Shown piece by piece: positions 1-9,271 of a DNA stretch of 64,000 nucleotides. A model generated the notes under the pieces. It worked only from the letters and a program-made list of their open reading frames with translations, made no database searches and was not told where the DNA came from. The translations under genes and the position numbers were made by a program. Positions within the stretch are counted from its first letter, which is position 1. Each line of letters begins with the position of its first letter. Origin of the DNA: Nitrosarchaeum sp. (lineage in GTDB: Archaea; Thermoproteota; Nitrososphaeria; Nitrososphaerales; Nitrosopumilaceae); NCBI GenBank assembly GCA_025699025.1, contig JAILWJ010000001.1, positions 712,526-776,525 of the forward strand. Direction: 5' to 3'.

Positions 1-779
1 AAATTCCAAGGAATAAATGCCATAAAGCCATTAGTTTTTTCCTGCAGTTTTACAATTTTAAAAAAGTGATCAACTATATCGTTGTTGTTTTCAACATGTC
101 CATACATCATTGTTGCAGATGCCGGTAAACCGAGATTATGAGCTTCTTCCATAATTCGCAACCAATCAGCACTCGAAATTTTCTTCGGACTGATGATGTC
201 TTTTACAGAATCTACAAGAATCTCTGCACCTGCACCGGGAATAGATTGGAGTCCTGCTTCTTTTAATCTTGAGAGAATCTCATTAGTGGAGGATTTTTCA
301 ACTTTTGCAATCATGTGAATTTCAGAAGTAGATAATCCATGAACCCCTACTTCAGGAAATTTTTCACGGATCATCTTAAACGCATCTTCATAATATTCAA
401 TCTTTAAACTTGGGTTATGCCCGCCTTGAATCAAAACTTGTCGGATTTTAAACATCTCCCAAGCCGTCTTTACTCTAGACTCAATCTGTTCCAGAGCAAG
501 AGTATAGGAATCTTCAGCGCCGGGAGAACGATAAAATGCACAAAACTTGCAATCAGTTATGCAGACATTAGTATAATTCAAAATTATGTTATTAACAAAC
601 GATGCCTTCTTTCCAAAATGTTTCCGAGTCAAATGACCTGATGCCAATCCCATCAAGTGAACATCGTCAGATTCCAATAATCGCAAACAGTCTTCAGGTT
701 CAGGCCTTTGTCCGTTTAAAGAATTTTCAAGAATATCCCCAATATCGCTTTTGTAAAGTTGTTCAGTTGTTTGACTCAA
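1..779 (-). CDS. mqnC: radical SAM enzyme, MqnC/CofH family (3' end outside window)
   Basis: The first 259 codons are present and the gene runs off the left edge. The [4Fe-4S]-binding CX3CX2C motif reads CITDCKFCAF. Further on come IQGGHNP, the PGAGAEILVD and ISPKK segments, and TMMYGHVE. These fit dehypoxanthine futalosine cyclase (MqnC, menaquinone futalosine route) better than the related F420 enzyme CofH, but the two are close and the C-terminus is missing. Chorismate from the neighbouring aro genes is the precursor of that route, which supports the reading. The start is a TTG at 779 with GAGGAG upstream; no ATG gives a better N-terminus. The gene is divergent from the aro operon. Confidence 0.7.
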   Translation of the reverse strand, partial: MSQTTEQLYKSDIGDILENSLNGQRPEPEDCLRLLESDDVHLMGLASGHLTRKHFGKKASFVNNIILNYTNVCITDCKFCAFYRSPGAEDSYTLALEQIESRVKTAWEMFKIRQVLIQGGHNPSLKIEYYEDAFKMIREKFPEVGVHGLSTSEIHMIAKVEKSSTNEILSRLKEAGLQSIPGAGAEILVDSVKDIISPKKISSADWLRIMEEAHNLGLPASATMMYGHVENNNDIVDHFFKIVKLQEKTNGFMAFIPWN

Positions 780-934
780 TTGACTGGTCTTCTCCTCGTT
801 GAATTCTATTTAATCCTTGATAGAAAAAGTGAAAAGAAATTATGCAAAACAAGTGATTTGTGCTCAAAATGCGATTGTGATAACAAAGTTTGTTCACGTT
901 ATTTTTAAGTAGGGCACCAAAAGGAGAATGTCTC

Positions 935-1723
935 ATGGTATCCGGTGTAGAGATCAGACTAAACAGAATTCTCAGAAAAGGCAAGATGCTTTGCATTCCA
1001 ATGGATCATGGAATTTCTAACGGGCCAATAGAGGGGTTAGAAGATGCTGCATCCATGATTTACAAGTGTGAAGGACATGGTCTTACAAGCGTCATTATTA
1101 ACAAAGGTATAATCAAAACCCTCCCTAAACCAACAAAGGTTGGAATTTTAGTTCATTTTTCAAGTAGCACATCATTATCGTTATCTCCCAATCGTAAAAT
1201 GCTTACTGGATCTGTAAAAGAAGCAATTGCACTCGGAGCTGATGGAGTATCACTACACATCAACATTGGTGGAAAAGAAGAACCAGAGATGTTAGAGCAG
1301 CTTGGCATGACAGCAGATCAGTGTCACAGATGGAATATGCCATTACTAGCAATGATGTATCCCCGAGGAGAAAATATCAAGAATCCACATGATCCAGAAA
1401 TTGTTGCACATGTCGCAAGAATTGGAGCAGAATGCGGTGCAGACATTGTAAAAACAGTGTACACTGGAGACGTAGATTCATTTGCTAAAATTGTAAAGAG
1501 CACACCAGTGCCAATTGTGGTAGCAGGCGGGCCAAAAGTAAAAACAGATTTAGATATTTTACAAATGACCGAAGACATAATGGCGGCAGGTGCAAAAGGT
1601 GTAACATATGGCAGAAATATCTTTGTACATAAAACCCCTGAAAAAATGGTAGAAGCATTAGCATCAATAATTTTCAAAAAAGAGTCCGCAAAGGAAGCAA
1701 TGAAAAAAATTGAGCAAAAATAG
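935..1723 (+). CDS. aroA': 2-amino-3,7-dideoxy-D-threo-hept-6-ulosonate synthase (class I aldolase family)
   Basis: First enzyme of the archaeal alternative shikimate entry, which makes 3-dehydroquinate without DAHP synthase. The protein has 262 residues. PMDHG carries Asp24, MMYPRG carries Tyr142, and DIVKT carries Lys173, the likely Schiff-base lysine; these match the FBP aldolase/ADH synthase family. The neighbour aroB' (dehydroquinate synthase II) points to ADH synthase rather than glycolytic aldolase. I chose the ATG at 935, preceded by AAAGGAG, over an upstream TTG at 890. A TATA-like TTATTTTTAAG lies about 30 bp before it. The 3' end overlaps aroB' by 14 bp, so the two are probably co-transcribed. 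Confidence 0.85.
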   Translation: MVSGVEIRLNRILRKGKMLCIPMDHGISNGPIEGLEDAASMIYKCEGHGLTSVIINKGIIKTLPKPTKVGILVHFSSSTSLSLSPNRKMLTGSVKEAIALGADGVSLHINIGGKEEPEMLEQLGMTADQCHRWNMPLLAMMYPRGENIKNPHDPEIVAHVARIGAECGADIVKTVYTGDVDSFAKIVKSTPVPIVVAGGPKVKTDLDILQMTEDIMAAGAKGVTYGRNIFVHKTPEKMVEALASIIFKKESAKEAMKKIEQK

Positions 1724-2768
1724 AGAATTAATAATTTTGCCCAAAGTGTCAACGGCGCAATTAGGAAAGTTTCTACCGCAACTTGAGTCAGAGGGAATCA
1801 ACATTGTATATTTAGATCCAAAAAAGATGGGAAAAAAGAAAACAAAGATGGAAACGATTTACCCTTCATCTTCAGCAAATTACGTAGTACTAGAAAAGGA
1901 TGGTGGCAAACAGAAGGGGAAAAAAATAGGAAGGAAATTTCAAGTATTGTCAAACAAAGACATTGAAAACATTCTGACAATTGCCAAAAAAGGGCTGGAT
2001 TTTGTAATCATAGAAGTCAAAGATTGGAAGATAATCCCGCTGGAGAACATCATAGCAAAATTGCACAAGATTCACACCAAGATATTTGCAATCGCCAGAA
2101 CGCCTGAAGAAGTAAGAAAGATGTTCTCAATTTTAGAGGTAGGTGTAGACGGAGTAATCTTTAGCACATCATCAATTAACGAAGTCAGAGAAGTCATGGT
2201 GTATCTAGGAACAAGAAGTTTTGATTTGAGTCCTGCAAAGATAATTGAAGTCAAAGAAGTAGGTGACGGAGAGCGAGTTTGTGTAGATACTGCGTCAATA
2301 CTACACAGGGGTGAGGGAATGCTAATTGGAAGCAGATCGAATTTTTTGTTTCTGGTTCACAATGAATCAGTGGGTTCATCGTTTACGTCACCAAGACCAT
2401 TTAGAGTCAATGCAGGAGCTGTTCATTGCTATACATTATCACCAGATGGTACGACAAACTACCTTTCAGAGGTTGAGACAGGTTCCGAAGTTTTAATTTT
2501 AAATTCAAAGGGAAAGGCACGAAGGGCAACGGTTGGAAGATCCAAAATTGAAAGGCGCCCAATGCTAATGATAAAAGCAAAAGTAGGCGATGAGATTGGC
2601 GGAATTATTGCACAAGATGCAGAAACAATCAGATTTGTGAGGCCAAATGGGCAATTAGTTTCAGTTACGCATCTAAAGAAAGGAGATATCGTCTTAGCTC
2701 ATGCAAAAGCAGCAACAGGAAGACATTTCGGTATGGAAGTATCAGATGAATATATTTTAGAAAAATAA
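1710..2768 (+). CDS. aroB': 3-dehydroquinate synthase II (archaeal type)
   Basis: Oxidative deamination and cyclisation of the aminoheptulosonate to 3-dehydroquinate, NAD-dependent. The 352 residues match the usual family length. The C-terminal half is characteristic: GEGMLIGSRSNFLFLVHNES, then PFRVNAGAVHCYT and KGDIVLAHAKAATGRHFG. The start is a TTG inside the end of aroA'; no in-frame ATG occurs in the first 35 codons. The next gene begins one base after the stop, so this is an operon member. Confidence 0.85.
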   Translation: MSKNRELIILPKVSTAQLGKFLPQLESEGINIVYLDPKKMGKKKTKMETIYPSSSANYVVLEKDGGKQKGKKIGRKFQVLSNKDIENILTIAKKGLDFVIIEVKDWKIIPLENIIAKLHKIHTKIFAIARTPEEVRKMFSILEVGVDGVIFSTSSINEVREVMVYLGTRSFDLSPAKIIEVKEVGDGERVCVDTASILHRGEGMLIGSRSNFLFLVHNESVGSSFTSPRPFRVNAGAVHCYTLSPDGTTNYLSEVETGSEVLILNSKGKARRATVGRSKIERRPMLMIKAKVGDEIGGIIAQDAETIRFVRPNGQLVSVTHLKKGDIVLAHAKAATGRHFGMEVSDEYILEK

Positions 2769-2769
2769 A

Positions 2770-3444
2770 ATGAAATACAAAACATGCGTGTCAATTGCTG
2801 AAGATTCACCCATAAGACTCAAAAAGACACTAAAAAGCGCATTAAAAAAATCAGACTATGCAGAAATAAGATTTGATTTTCTAAAAGCAGAACAAATTCC
2901 AAAAACATTAGAAATGGTAAAAAATGAATTAAAAAAATCAGTATGCACACTTAGACCGAAAACAGAAGGTGGAAAATTCAATGGAAGCGAAAAAGAAAGG
3001 ATTGCAATAATAAAATTAATTGCAGAATACAATCCATTTATGTTGGATGTGGAATTTAATACAATACAGAAAAACAGAGACCTATCCACATATCTAAAAT
3101 CTACAAAAACAAAATTACTAGTATCGTGGCACGATTTTAAAAAAACACCCAGTTTTTCACAACTAAAAAAGCAAATGGAAAAAATGACAAAGATTTCACC
3201 AGATGTGAAAATTGTGACAACTGCAAGATATGTAGATGATGCTACAAGAGTACTTCAATTATACAACAAAAAGGGAAAAACAAACCTTATTGCATTCTCC
3301 ATGGGAGATTTGGGCAGAATATCGAGAATTTTGTGCTTGTATTTGGGAAGTCCCTACACATACGTGTCATTGGGAAAGCCAATTGCCCCTGGCCAATTCA
3401 GTGTAAACGAAGTAAAAAAGATCATAGACATCAAAACAAGATAA
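2770..3444 (+). CDS. aroD: 3-dehydroquinate dehydratase, type I
   Basis: Dehydrates 3-dehydroquinate to 3-dehydroshikimate through a Schiff base. The 224 residues are normal for the archaeal type I enzyme. Visible motifs are EIRFDFL (32-38), LRPKTEGG (61-68), the SWHDF catalytic His121, the KIVTTA Schiff-base Lys147, and a C-terminal substrate-closing segment SLGKPIAPGQFS. It starts with ATG one base after aroB' stops. A gap of about 100 bp follows before aroE, where a new promoter is visible. Confidence 0.9.
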   Translation: MKYKTCVSIAEDSPIRLKKTLKSALKKSDYAEIRFDFLKAEQIPKTLEMVKNELKKSVCTLRPKTEGGKFNGSEKERIAIIKLIAEYNPFMLDVEFNTIQKNRDLSTYLKSTKTKLLVSWHDFKKTPSFSQLKKQMEKMTKISPDVKIVTTARYVDDATRVLQLYNKKGKTNLIAFSMGDLGRISRILCLYLGSPYTYVSLGKPIAPGQFSVNEVKKIIDIKTR

Positions 3445-3548
3445 GATATCATAAAATCAATTCATGTCTCAAAAAGCAAATAATTTGACATGAATGTTGA
3501 GAACAATAGTTGAGAGTTTAAATCAATCACAGATCTGACAAAAGTTAC

Positions 3549-4367
3549 ATGTCAACATATGCGGTAATTGGAGATCCTATAGATCATTCTTTGTCTCCAA
3601 ATATCCACAGTGCGGCATTTAGAGAGATGAACATGGAACATACATACATTGCATACAGAATACCAAAAGGAGAGCTTGAAGAAGGGGTAGAATCATTAAA
3701 AAAAATAAAAATTGCAGGGTTTAATGTGACCATCCCTCACAAAATTGAGATGATGAGGTTTCTGGATAAGATAGATGAATCATGTAGTATTATCGGTGCA
3801 GTAAATACCGTTGTAAATGAAAATGGAATGCTAAAAGGATACAATACAGATATGGATGGGTTTTTAGATCCAATAAAGAAGAGAAATCTGCAAATTGAAG
3901 GCTCCAGAGTATTACTGCTTGGAGCAGGTGGAGCAGCACGAGCAATTGTTGCAGGGTTTGCAAAAGAACATGCAAAATCAATCACCATCGCAAATAGAAC
4001 TACAAATAAAGCAAAGGAATTGGCAGAGTTTTCTCAAAAAATAGGATTAGAATCAAAATTCGTCAACATAGACAATGTAGAAAATAATGTAGAGAAGTAC
4101 AACATTATTGTTAATGCAACATCAATAGGTCTCAAAAATGAACAATGTCCAATTTCACTAGAGGGAGTGAATAAAAATACAATAGCATATGACATTGTCT
4201 ACATGCCAATGAATACAGATTTCTTAAAAAAAGCAAGAGAAAAAGAGGCCATAATCATTTATGGTTACGAAATGCTGTTAGGACAAGCAGCTAGGGCATT
4301 TGAGATATGGCACGGTGTGGAAGCACCTTATAATGCCATGAAACGAGCACTGTTAGGAGTGGCATGA
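3549..4367 (+). CDS. aroE: shikimate dehydrogenase (NADP)
   Basis: Reduces 3-dehydroshikimate to shikimate. Substrate-binding residues sit in SLSPNIHS (14-21) and NVTIPHK (catalytic Lys65); Asp101 is in GYNTDMDG. The Rossmann motif GAGGAARA follows near residue 125. At 272 aa it is of normal length. A BoxA-like GTTTAAAT at about 3517-3524 is centred 28 bp before the ATG, so an internal leaderless promoter is likely here. The stop overlaps the start of the shikimate kinase gene (ATGA). Confidence 0.93.
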   Translation: MSTYAVIGDPIDHSLSPNIHSAAFREMNMEHTYIAYRIPKGELEEGVESLKKIKIAGFNVTIPHKIEMMRFLDKIDESCSIIGAVNTVVNENGMLKGYNTDMDGFLDPIKKRNLQIEGSRVLLLGAGGAARAIVAGFAKEHAKSITIANRTTNKAKELAEFSQKIGLESKFVNIDNVENNVEKYNIIVNATSIGLKNEQCPISLEGVNKNTIAYDIVYMPMNTDFLKKAREKEAIIIYGYEMLLGQAARAFEIWHGVEAPYNAMKRALLGVA

Positions 4368-5227
4368 TGGCAAAGGCAATAGCGACTATTCATGGAGCAG
4401 TATCACTAGTGAATGCAATTGCAAACAAAAAAGGAGCAACATTAGGAATAGAACTCAAAGTAGAAGCAATAGTAGAGACAACCCCAGGTAAAGGAATAAC
4501 CATACAGTCAGATAGCAAAAGTTTGAGTTCAAGATTGATAAACAGCACAATAGAAAAAATAGTACCAAAAAAAGATCTAGAAAAAAACAAAATTTCAATT
4601 ATACTAAATTCAGAGATCCCATTAGGATATGGACTTAAAAGCTCAAGTGCGATTTCAACATCTGTAGCACTGGCATGTGCAAAGATATTCAATCCAAAAG
4701 CAACTGATCAGCAAATACTTCTTGCTGGAGTCGAAGCTTCAATAGAAAGTAAAGTCAGCATTACAGGGGCATATGATGATGCATGCTCTTGCTATTATGG
4801 GGGGTTTAATGTAACAGACAATGAAAAGAAAAAAAGAATCCATTTTGAAAAAGCACCATCAAATCTAATAGCAGTTATATTTCTTCCAAAAAACAGAAAG
4901 CGCGGGAATCTAAAAAACCTAAAAACAATGCCGGCTGTGTTTGAAAATGCGTGGGAGCTTGCAAGAAATTCAAAGTACTGGGACGCAATGATAATCAACG
5001 GATTAGCAACAGCCACAATTCTAAATTCTGATCCTAAAATTATTGTAAATTTGCTTGAAAAAGGAGCCATAGGAGCATCAGTTTCAGGAAATGGACCATC
5101 GATTGCAGCAATAACAAAAAAAGAAAACGAAGCAAACATAAAAAAAGTATTTTCATCTTTGGAAGGAAGCACTATTGTTTCTAAAATAAATAATCAAAAG
5201 GCAGAAGTTCATGAAGTGTATAATTGA
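4364..5227 (+). CDS. aroK: shikimate kinase, archaeal GHMP type
   Basis: Phosphorylates shikimate at O3. It belongs to the GHMP superfamily rather than to bacterial AroK/AroL. The ATP-binding GHMP loop IPLGYGLKSSSAIS lies at 85-98, and GASVSGNGPS near residue 240 is the C-terminal GHMP motif. The start ATG at 4364 overlaps the aroE stop; a second ATG at 4367 is equally possible. It is unrelated to bacterial shikimate kinases, so the function rests on family knowledge plus its position between aroE and aroA. Confidence 0.9.
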   Translation: MMAKAIATIHGAVSLVNAIANKKGATLGIELKVEAIVETTPGKGITIQSDSKSLSSRLINSTIEKIVPKKDLEKNKISIILNSEIPLGYGLKSSSAISTSVALACAKIFNPKATDQQILLAGVEASIESKVSITGAYDDACSCYYGGFNVTDNEKKKRIHFEKAPSNLIAVIFLPKNRKRGNLKNLKTMPAVFENAWELARNSKYWDAMIINGLATATILNSDPKIIVNLLEKGAIGASVSGNGPSIAAITKKENEANIKKVFSSLEGSTIVSKINNQKAEVHEVYN

Positions 5228-6479
5228 AAAATCAAAAATCTCAGGAGAAGTGTCTTGCCCTTCAAACAAGAGTTACACCCACAGAGCAATCTTTCTTGCA
5301 TCACTTGCAGGAAACAATAGCAGAATAAACAAGGTTTTATTTTCAGACGATACCAAAGCTACAATTGAAGCATGTAAAAAATTTGGAGCAGAAATACATC
5401 AAGATGGATCATCAATAATAGTAAAAACTGCAATAAAGACAGGTAATTTAGTGCCTGAGATCAACGCCGAAAACTCTGGCACCACAATCAGAATTGCATC
5501 AGGTATAGCAAGTTTGTTTTCAAACGAAATTACACTTACAGGAGATGCTAGCCTTAGAAAAAGACCAATGCAGCCACTACTAGATGCGCTGGAAAGCATA
5601 GGTGCAAGATGTTCATCAACGGACGGAAAACCGCCAATAAAGATTACAGGAAAAATTTTAGGTGGAAATGTCACGATTCCAGGAAATTTTTCTAGTCAAT
5701 TTATCTCGGCATTATTAATCTGTGCACCAATGACAGAAAAAGGGATTAATTTGACAATTGAGGGAAATTTAGTTTCAAAACCATATCTTGATGCAACTAT
5801 TGCAACCATGAGACAATTTGGAGTGACGGTTCAGACATTAATACCATATAAAAAATACAACATACATCCCCAAGTGTATAAATCAACAACATTTGACGTA
5901 CCGATTGATTTTTCAAGCCTTGCGTTATTGCTTTCAGCATCAGTTTTAAACGGAGAAAACTTTACTATTAGAGGAGACGTAGGAAACCTGCCTCAAGGGG
6001 ATGAAGTCTTTATTGACATCTTAGAACAATTAGGAGTACAAGTCACAATAAAAGATGACAAAATCACCGTCAAATCTCCAGAAAAACTAAATGGTGGAAC
6101 ATTTGATTTGAGCAACTCACCAGATCTTCTACCACCTCTTGCGATATTGGCGTTAAAGACATCTTATCCCATAGAAGTAATTAATGTAAAACATGCAAGA
6201 TTAAAAGAGACAGACAGGATTGCGATTTTGTCAAGAGAGCTTGTAAAGATTGGAATAGATGTAAAAGAAAAAGAAGACGGATTAATTTTAGGACCGCCAA
6301 AAAAGATGCAGTCTGCAGAACTAGATTCAGAAAATGATCATAGATTATTTATGGCATTTTGTATTGCAGGAATGTTCATTGGGAACTGTCACATTACAGA
6401 TCCTCAATCAGTGTCAGTATCATATCCAAATTTTATCAAGGACATGAACAATTGTGGCGCAAAAATCATACTAGAATAA
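5211..6479 (+). CDS. aroA: 3-phosphoshikimate 1-carboxyvinyltransferase (EPSP synthase)
   Basis: Transfers the enolpyruvyl group of PEP to shikimate-3-phosphate. Typical motifs are PSNKSYTHR (17-25), NSGTTIRIASG, GDASLRKRPMQPLLDAL, SSQFISALL and RLKETDRI, and the C-terminal ENDHRLFMAF. The 422 residues match the family. The ATG lies inside the last codons of aroK (17 bp overlap), suggesting translational coupling. It is the last gene before the GC-rich RNA candidate at 6508-6592. Confidence 0.95.
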   Translation: MKCIIEKSKISGEVSCPSNKSYTHRAIFLASLAGNNSRINKVLFSDDTKATIEACKKFGAEIHQDGSSIIVKTAIKTGNLVPEINAENSGTTIRIASGIASLFSNEITLTGDASLRKRPMQPLLDALESIGARCSSTDGKPPIKITGKILGGNVTIPGNFSSQFISALLICAPMTEKGINLTIEGNLVSKPYLDATIATMRQFGVTVQTLIPYKKYNIHPQVYKSTTFDVPIDFSSLALLLSASVLNGENFTIRGDVGNLPQGDEVFIDILEQLGVQVTIKDDKITVKSPEKLNGGTFDLSNSPDLLPPLAILALKTSYPIEVINVKHARLKETDRIAILSRELVKIGIDVKEKEDGLILGPPKKMQSAELDSENDHRLFMAFCIAGMFIGNCHITDPQSVSVSYPNFIKDMNNCGAKIILE

Positions 6480-6507
6480 CAATTCCAAAAATATCTAGAG
6501 GCATAAA

Positions 6508-6592
6508 GGCGCGACCCTGTATAGAGTGAAAAGCATTCTCTTCACTCACATCGCGTTTGCGACGATAACATGTCTTTTTCGCAGGGCCGCGC
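6508..6592. ncRNA. GC-rich structured RNA candidate between aroA and aroC
   Basis: In otherwise AT-rich spacer DNA, GCGCGACCCTG (6509-6519) pairs with CAGGGCCGCGC (6582-6592): ten pairs with one A-C mismatch. Inside are a 7-bp hairpin GAGTGAA/TTCACTC (6524-6530 with 6541-6547) and a short TCGC-GTTT-GCGA hairpin (6551-6562), giving a closed multibranch fold of about 85 nt. The strand is unresolved. On the plus strand a hairpin GCAAATT/AATTTGC and a T5 run follow. On the minus strand a TATACTATAC element lies at the right distance upstream. I recognise no known family: it is not a tRNA, and I see no C/D or H/ACA boxes. Confidence 0.6.
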
Positions 6593-6801
6593 AAATTATG
6601 CAGTAAAATTTGCACGTTTTTGCATGTATAGTATAGGTTATTGTAATATTTAAGATTTAATTGAAAAAATTATATAATTTTCGATTATATAATAGAGATT
6701 ATAAGTATATGTAGTCAATGAGTTGAAATTAGTCCAAAAAGATCACAAAATTTTATTAGAAATAGAATGAGGAATTATAAGCATCATTTTACTCACATAA
6801 T
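6593..6801 (+). promoter_or_regulatory. spacer with aroC promoter
   Basis: An AT-rich spacer without an ORF. A hairpin GCAAATT/AATTTGC (about 6591-6613) followed by TTTTT could end transcription coming from aroA or the RNA candidate. AATTATAA at 6773-6780 is a TATA-like element centred about 25 bp before the aroC ATG, consistent with a leaderless mRNA. Confidence 0.5.
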
Positions 6802-7899
6802 ATGTTGCCAGGAAGTTCAATTGGTCAGCGTCTTGTTCTAACCAGCTTTGGCGAAAGTCACGGAAGATCGATTGGTGCAGTATTAGACGGATGTCCCGCA
6901 GGATTAGAAATTGATGAGAAAGACATTCAAAAAATGCTAGACCAAAGAAAACCAGGGCAGTCATTAATCACAACACAAAGAAAAGAAGGAGATAAAGTAG
7001 AAATTATTTCAGGTGTGTTCAGAGGGTATACTACAGGGGCGCCAATCACAATGGTGATTTGGAACAATGATCAAAAATCAAAAGACTATGAAAATTTGAG
7101 AACACAGTTACGTCCAGGACACTCTGACTATCCAGCGATGATAAAGTACAATCATTTTAATGATCATAGAGGTGGCGGCAGATTTTCTGGAAGATTGACT
7201 GCAACACATGTTATGGGAGGGGCAATTGCAAGAAAACTACTCAAAATCACATTAGGAATTGAAACAAATTCTTACACAACACAAATTGGAAAAACAGCAA
7301 TGGAAAAAAAGTTTGATGAACAGATGATTAAAGACATTTACAAAAATGAAGTCAGATGTCCAGATCAAAGTACTGCAAAAAAGATGAGAGATTCTATATT
7401 AGATGCAAGAAAAAATGGGGACTCATTAGGAGGAATTATAGAATCCATTACAACAAACGTACCAGTTGGATTAGGAGAACCGATTTTTAATTCATTAGAA
7501 TCAGATTTGAGTAAAGCCATATTTTCAATTCCCTCAGTTAAAGGTGTAGAGTTTGGTTCAGGTTTTGAGGGTTCAAAGTTATACGGTTCTGAGAATAACG
7601 ATCTGTACATAATCAAAAAAGGAAAGATAGTTACAAAAACAAATAATTCAGGAGGAATATTGGGAGGGATCTCAAACGGAATGCCAATCGTGATGAGAGT
7701 TGCGTTCAAACCTGCATCATCAATTGCTCAAAAACAAGAGACAGTAGATATCAAAACAAAAAAGCCAGTAATATTACAAGTCAAAGGAAGACATGATCCT
7801 TGCGTGGTCCCAAGGGCACCGCCAGTAGTAGATTCTCTAGTATCGTTGACATTAGCAGATCATGCCCTGTTATCAGGAATAATCAAGCCTGTTTTGTAG
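6802..7899 (+). CDS. aroC: chorismate synthase
   Basis: Converts EPSP to chorismate using reduced FMN. Signature segments are FGESHGRSIG (near 16-25), QRKPGQS, RPGHSDYPA, DHRGGGRFSGR and the late RHDPCVVPRAPPV. At 365 aa it has the usual length. There is no Shine-Dalgarno sequence; the ATG sits about 25 bp after a TATA-like box, so it probably starts a second transcript containing the downstream fusion gene and tyrA. Confidence 0.95.
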   Translation: MLPGSSIGQRLVLTSFGESHGRSIGAVLDGCPAGLEIDEKDIQKMLDQRKPGQSLITTQRKEGDKVEIISGVFRGYTTGAPITMVIWNNDQKSKDYENLRTQLRPGHSDYPAMIKYNHFNDHRGGGRFSGRLTATHVMGGAIARKLLKITLGIETNSYTTQIGKTAMEKKFDEQMIKDIYKNEVRCPDQSTAKKMRDSILDARKNGDSLGGIIESITTNVPVGLGEPIFNSLESDLSKAIFSIPSVKGVEFGSGFEGSKLYGSENNDLYIIKKGKIVTKTNNSGGILGGISNGMPIVMRVAFKPASSIAQKQETVDIKTKKPVILQVKGRHDPCVVPRAPPVVDSLVSLTLADHALLSGIIKPVL

Positions 7900-7903
7900 A
7901 GAA

Positions 7904-9271
7904 ATGGCAGATATTAACGAATTACGTAGCAAGATGGATGAGATAACCATCGAGATGATCAAATTGTTAAAAACCAGGACAGATATTGCTAAAGAAATTG
8001 GAGACGTCAAGAAGAATATCGGAAAGGGAATCACAGACGAGACAAGGGAAGAGAACCTTCGATCAAAGGTAATAAAATTATGCAATGATCTAAGATTTGA
8101 TGAAACGATTGCATCAAAATTTTTAAATTTTTTGCTAAATGAATCAGTTAAGGTACAGTCATCCAACAAACAAACACATCTTTCAATTTTTCTCAAAGCA
8201 AAAGCATTAGAACAAAATGGAAAAAAGATCATCCACATGGAGGTAGGAGAACCAGATTTTTCACCACCAGAGATTGTTAGAAATGCCTTGGGAGAAGTAT
8301 TTGATAAAGGATTTGTAAAGTACGGCCAAGCAAAAGGAATGCCAGCGTTCAGAGAGGCACTGGCAAAATACACTTCAAAAAAGTTTTCGGCAAAAATATC
8401 TCATGAGAACATCATTGTGAGTCCCGGAGCAAGATTTTCAATATTTACCGCAATTTCCACATTACTTAATCCTGGAGATGAGATCATAGTCATAGAACCT
8501 GCATGGCCAGCTTACAAAGAATGTGCGATGAATGCAGGAATCAAGGTCAGGACAATAACCACTACGCTGGAAACCAATTGGGAGCCGTCAATAGAACAGA
8601 TAGAAAAAATGATCAATTCAAATTCAAAGATGATCGTATTGAATTATCCAAATAACCCAACAGGTAAGATCCTACCTGAAAAACTTCAAGACAATATTGT
8701 AGACATTGCAATTAAAAACAACCTATACATATTAAGTGATGAAATATACTCAGAATACGCATTTAGCAATTGGAAAAGCATTCTTGCATACAATTATGAT
8801 AAAAGTATAGTAACACAGTCATTTTCAAAGTCACATGCAATGACAGGATTTAGAATAGGCTATGCAATAGCATCTCCAGTAATCATTGAGAAAATGGCAA
8901 AACTAGAATCCCTTTGCCTGACAAGTGTTTCAGAACCAATACAATACATAGCAATGAAGGCATTAGAAGCAGATATTTCAAACAATTCTAATACAGTAAA
9001 ACAAAGACTATCAATATTGACTCAAGCTGCAAAAGAGATGAAACTAGATTTTGCTGTTCCAGATGGAGCAATATACCTTTTTGCTCGAATAAACAAAGAA
9101 GGATTTGATGGAGTGAAATTTGCAAATGAGCTGTTAGAAAAAGGCCTAGCAATAGCCCCAGGCGAGGGATTTGGGGATTATAAGAACTACATAAGAATCT
9201 CTGCATGCCAAGACGAAAAGACACTAAAAGAAGGAATGAATATACTAAACAGTACAATTAGAGGAATATAA
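7904..9271 (+). CDS. chorismate mutase (AroQ)-class I aminotransferase fusion
   Basis: The first 85 or so residues are an all-helical AroQ chorismate mutase (LRSKMDEITIEMIKLLKTR, then KEIGDVKKNIGK). Residues 95-455 are a PLP fold-type I aminotransferase: EVGEPDFSPP, NYPNNPTGK, SDEIYSEY, the SFSKSHAMTGFRIGY segment with the PLP lysine, and a late Arg motif NYIRIS. It would turn chorismate into prephenate and transaminate prephenate, phenylpyruvate or hydroxyphenylpyruvate with aspartate or glutamate; the substrate cannot be told from sequence. It starts 4 bp after aroC and overlaps tyrA by one base (TAATG). Confidence 0.88.
   Translation: MADINELRSKMDEITIEMIKLLKTRTDIAKEIGDVKKNIGKGITDETREENLRSKVIKLCNDLRFDETIASKFLNFLLNESVKVQSSNKQTHLSIFLKAKALEQNGKKIIHMEVGEPDFSPPEIVRNALGEVFDKGFVKYGQAKGMPAFREALAKYTSKKFSAKISHENIIVSPGARFSIFTAISTLLNPGDEIIVIEPAWPAYKECAMNAGIKVRTITTTLETNWEPSIEQIEKMINSNSKMIVLNYPNNPTGKILPEKLQDNIVDIAIKNNLYILSDEIYSEYAFSNWKSILAYNYDKSIVTQSFSKSHAMTGFRIGYAIASPVIIEKMAKLESLCLTSVSEPIQYIAMKALEADISNNSNTVKQRLSILTQAAKEMKLDFAVPDGAIYLFARINKEGFDGVKFANELLEKGLAIAPGEGFGDYKNYIRISACQDEKTLKEGMNILNSTIRGI

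Noticed and set aside
6508..6592. tRNA or box H/ACA or C/D RNA interpretation
   Set aside because: No T-arm or anticodon arm, no ACA after the stem and no C/D boxes on either strand.
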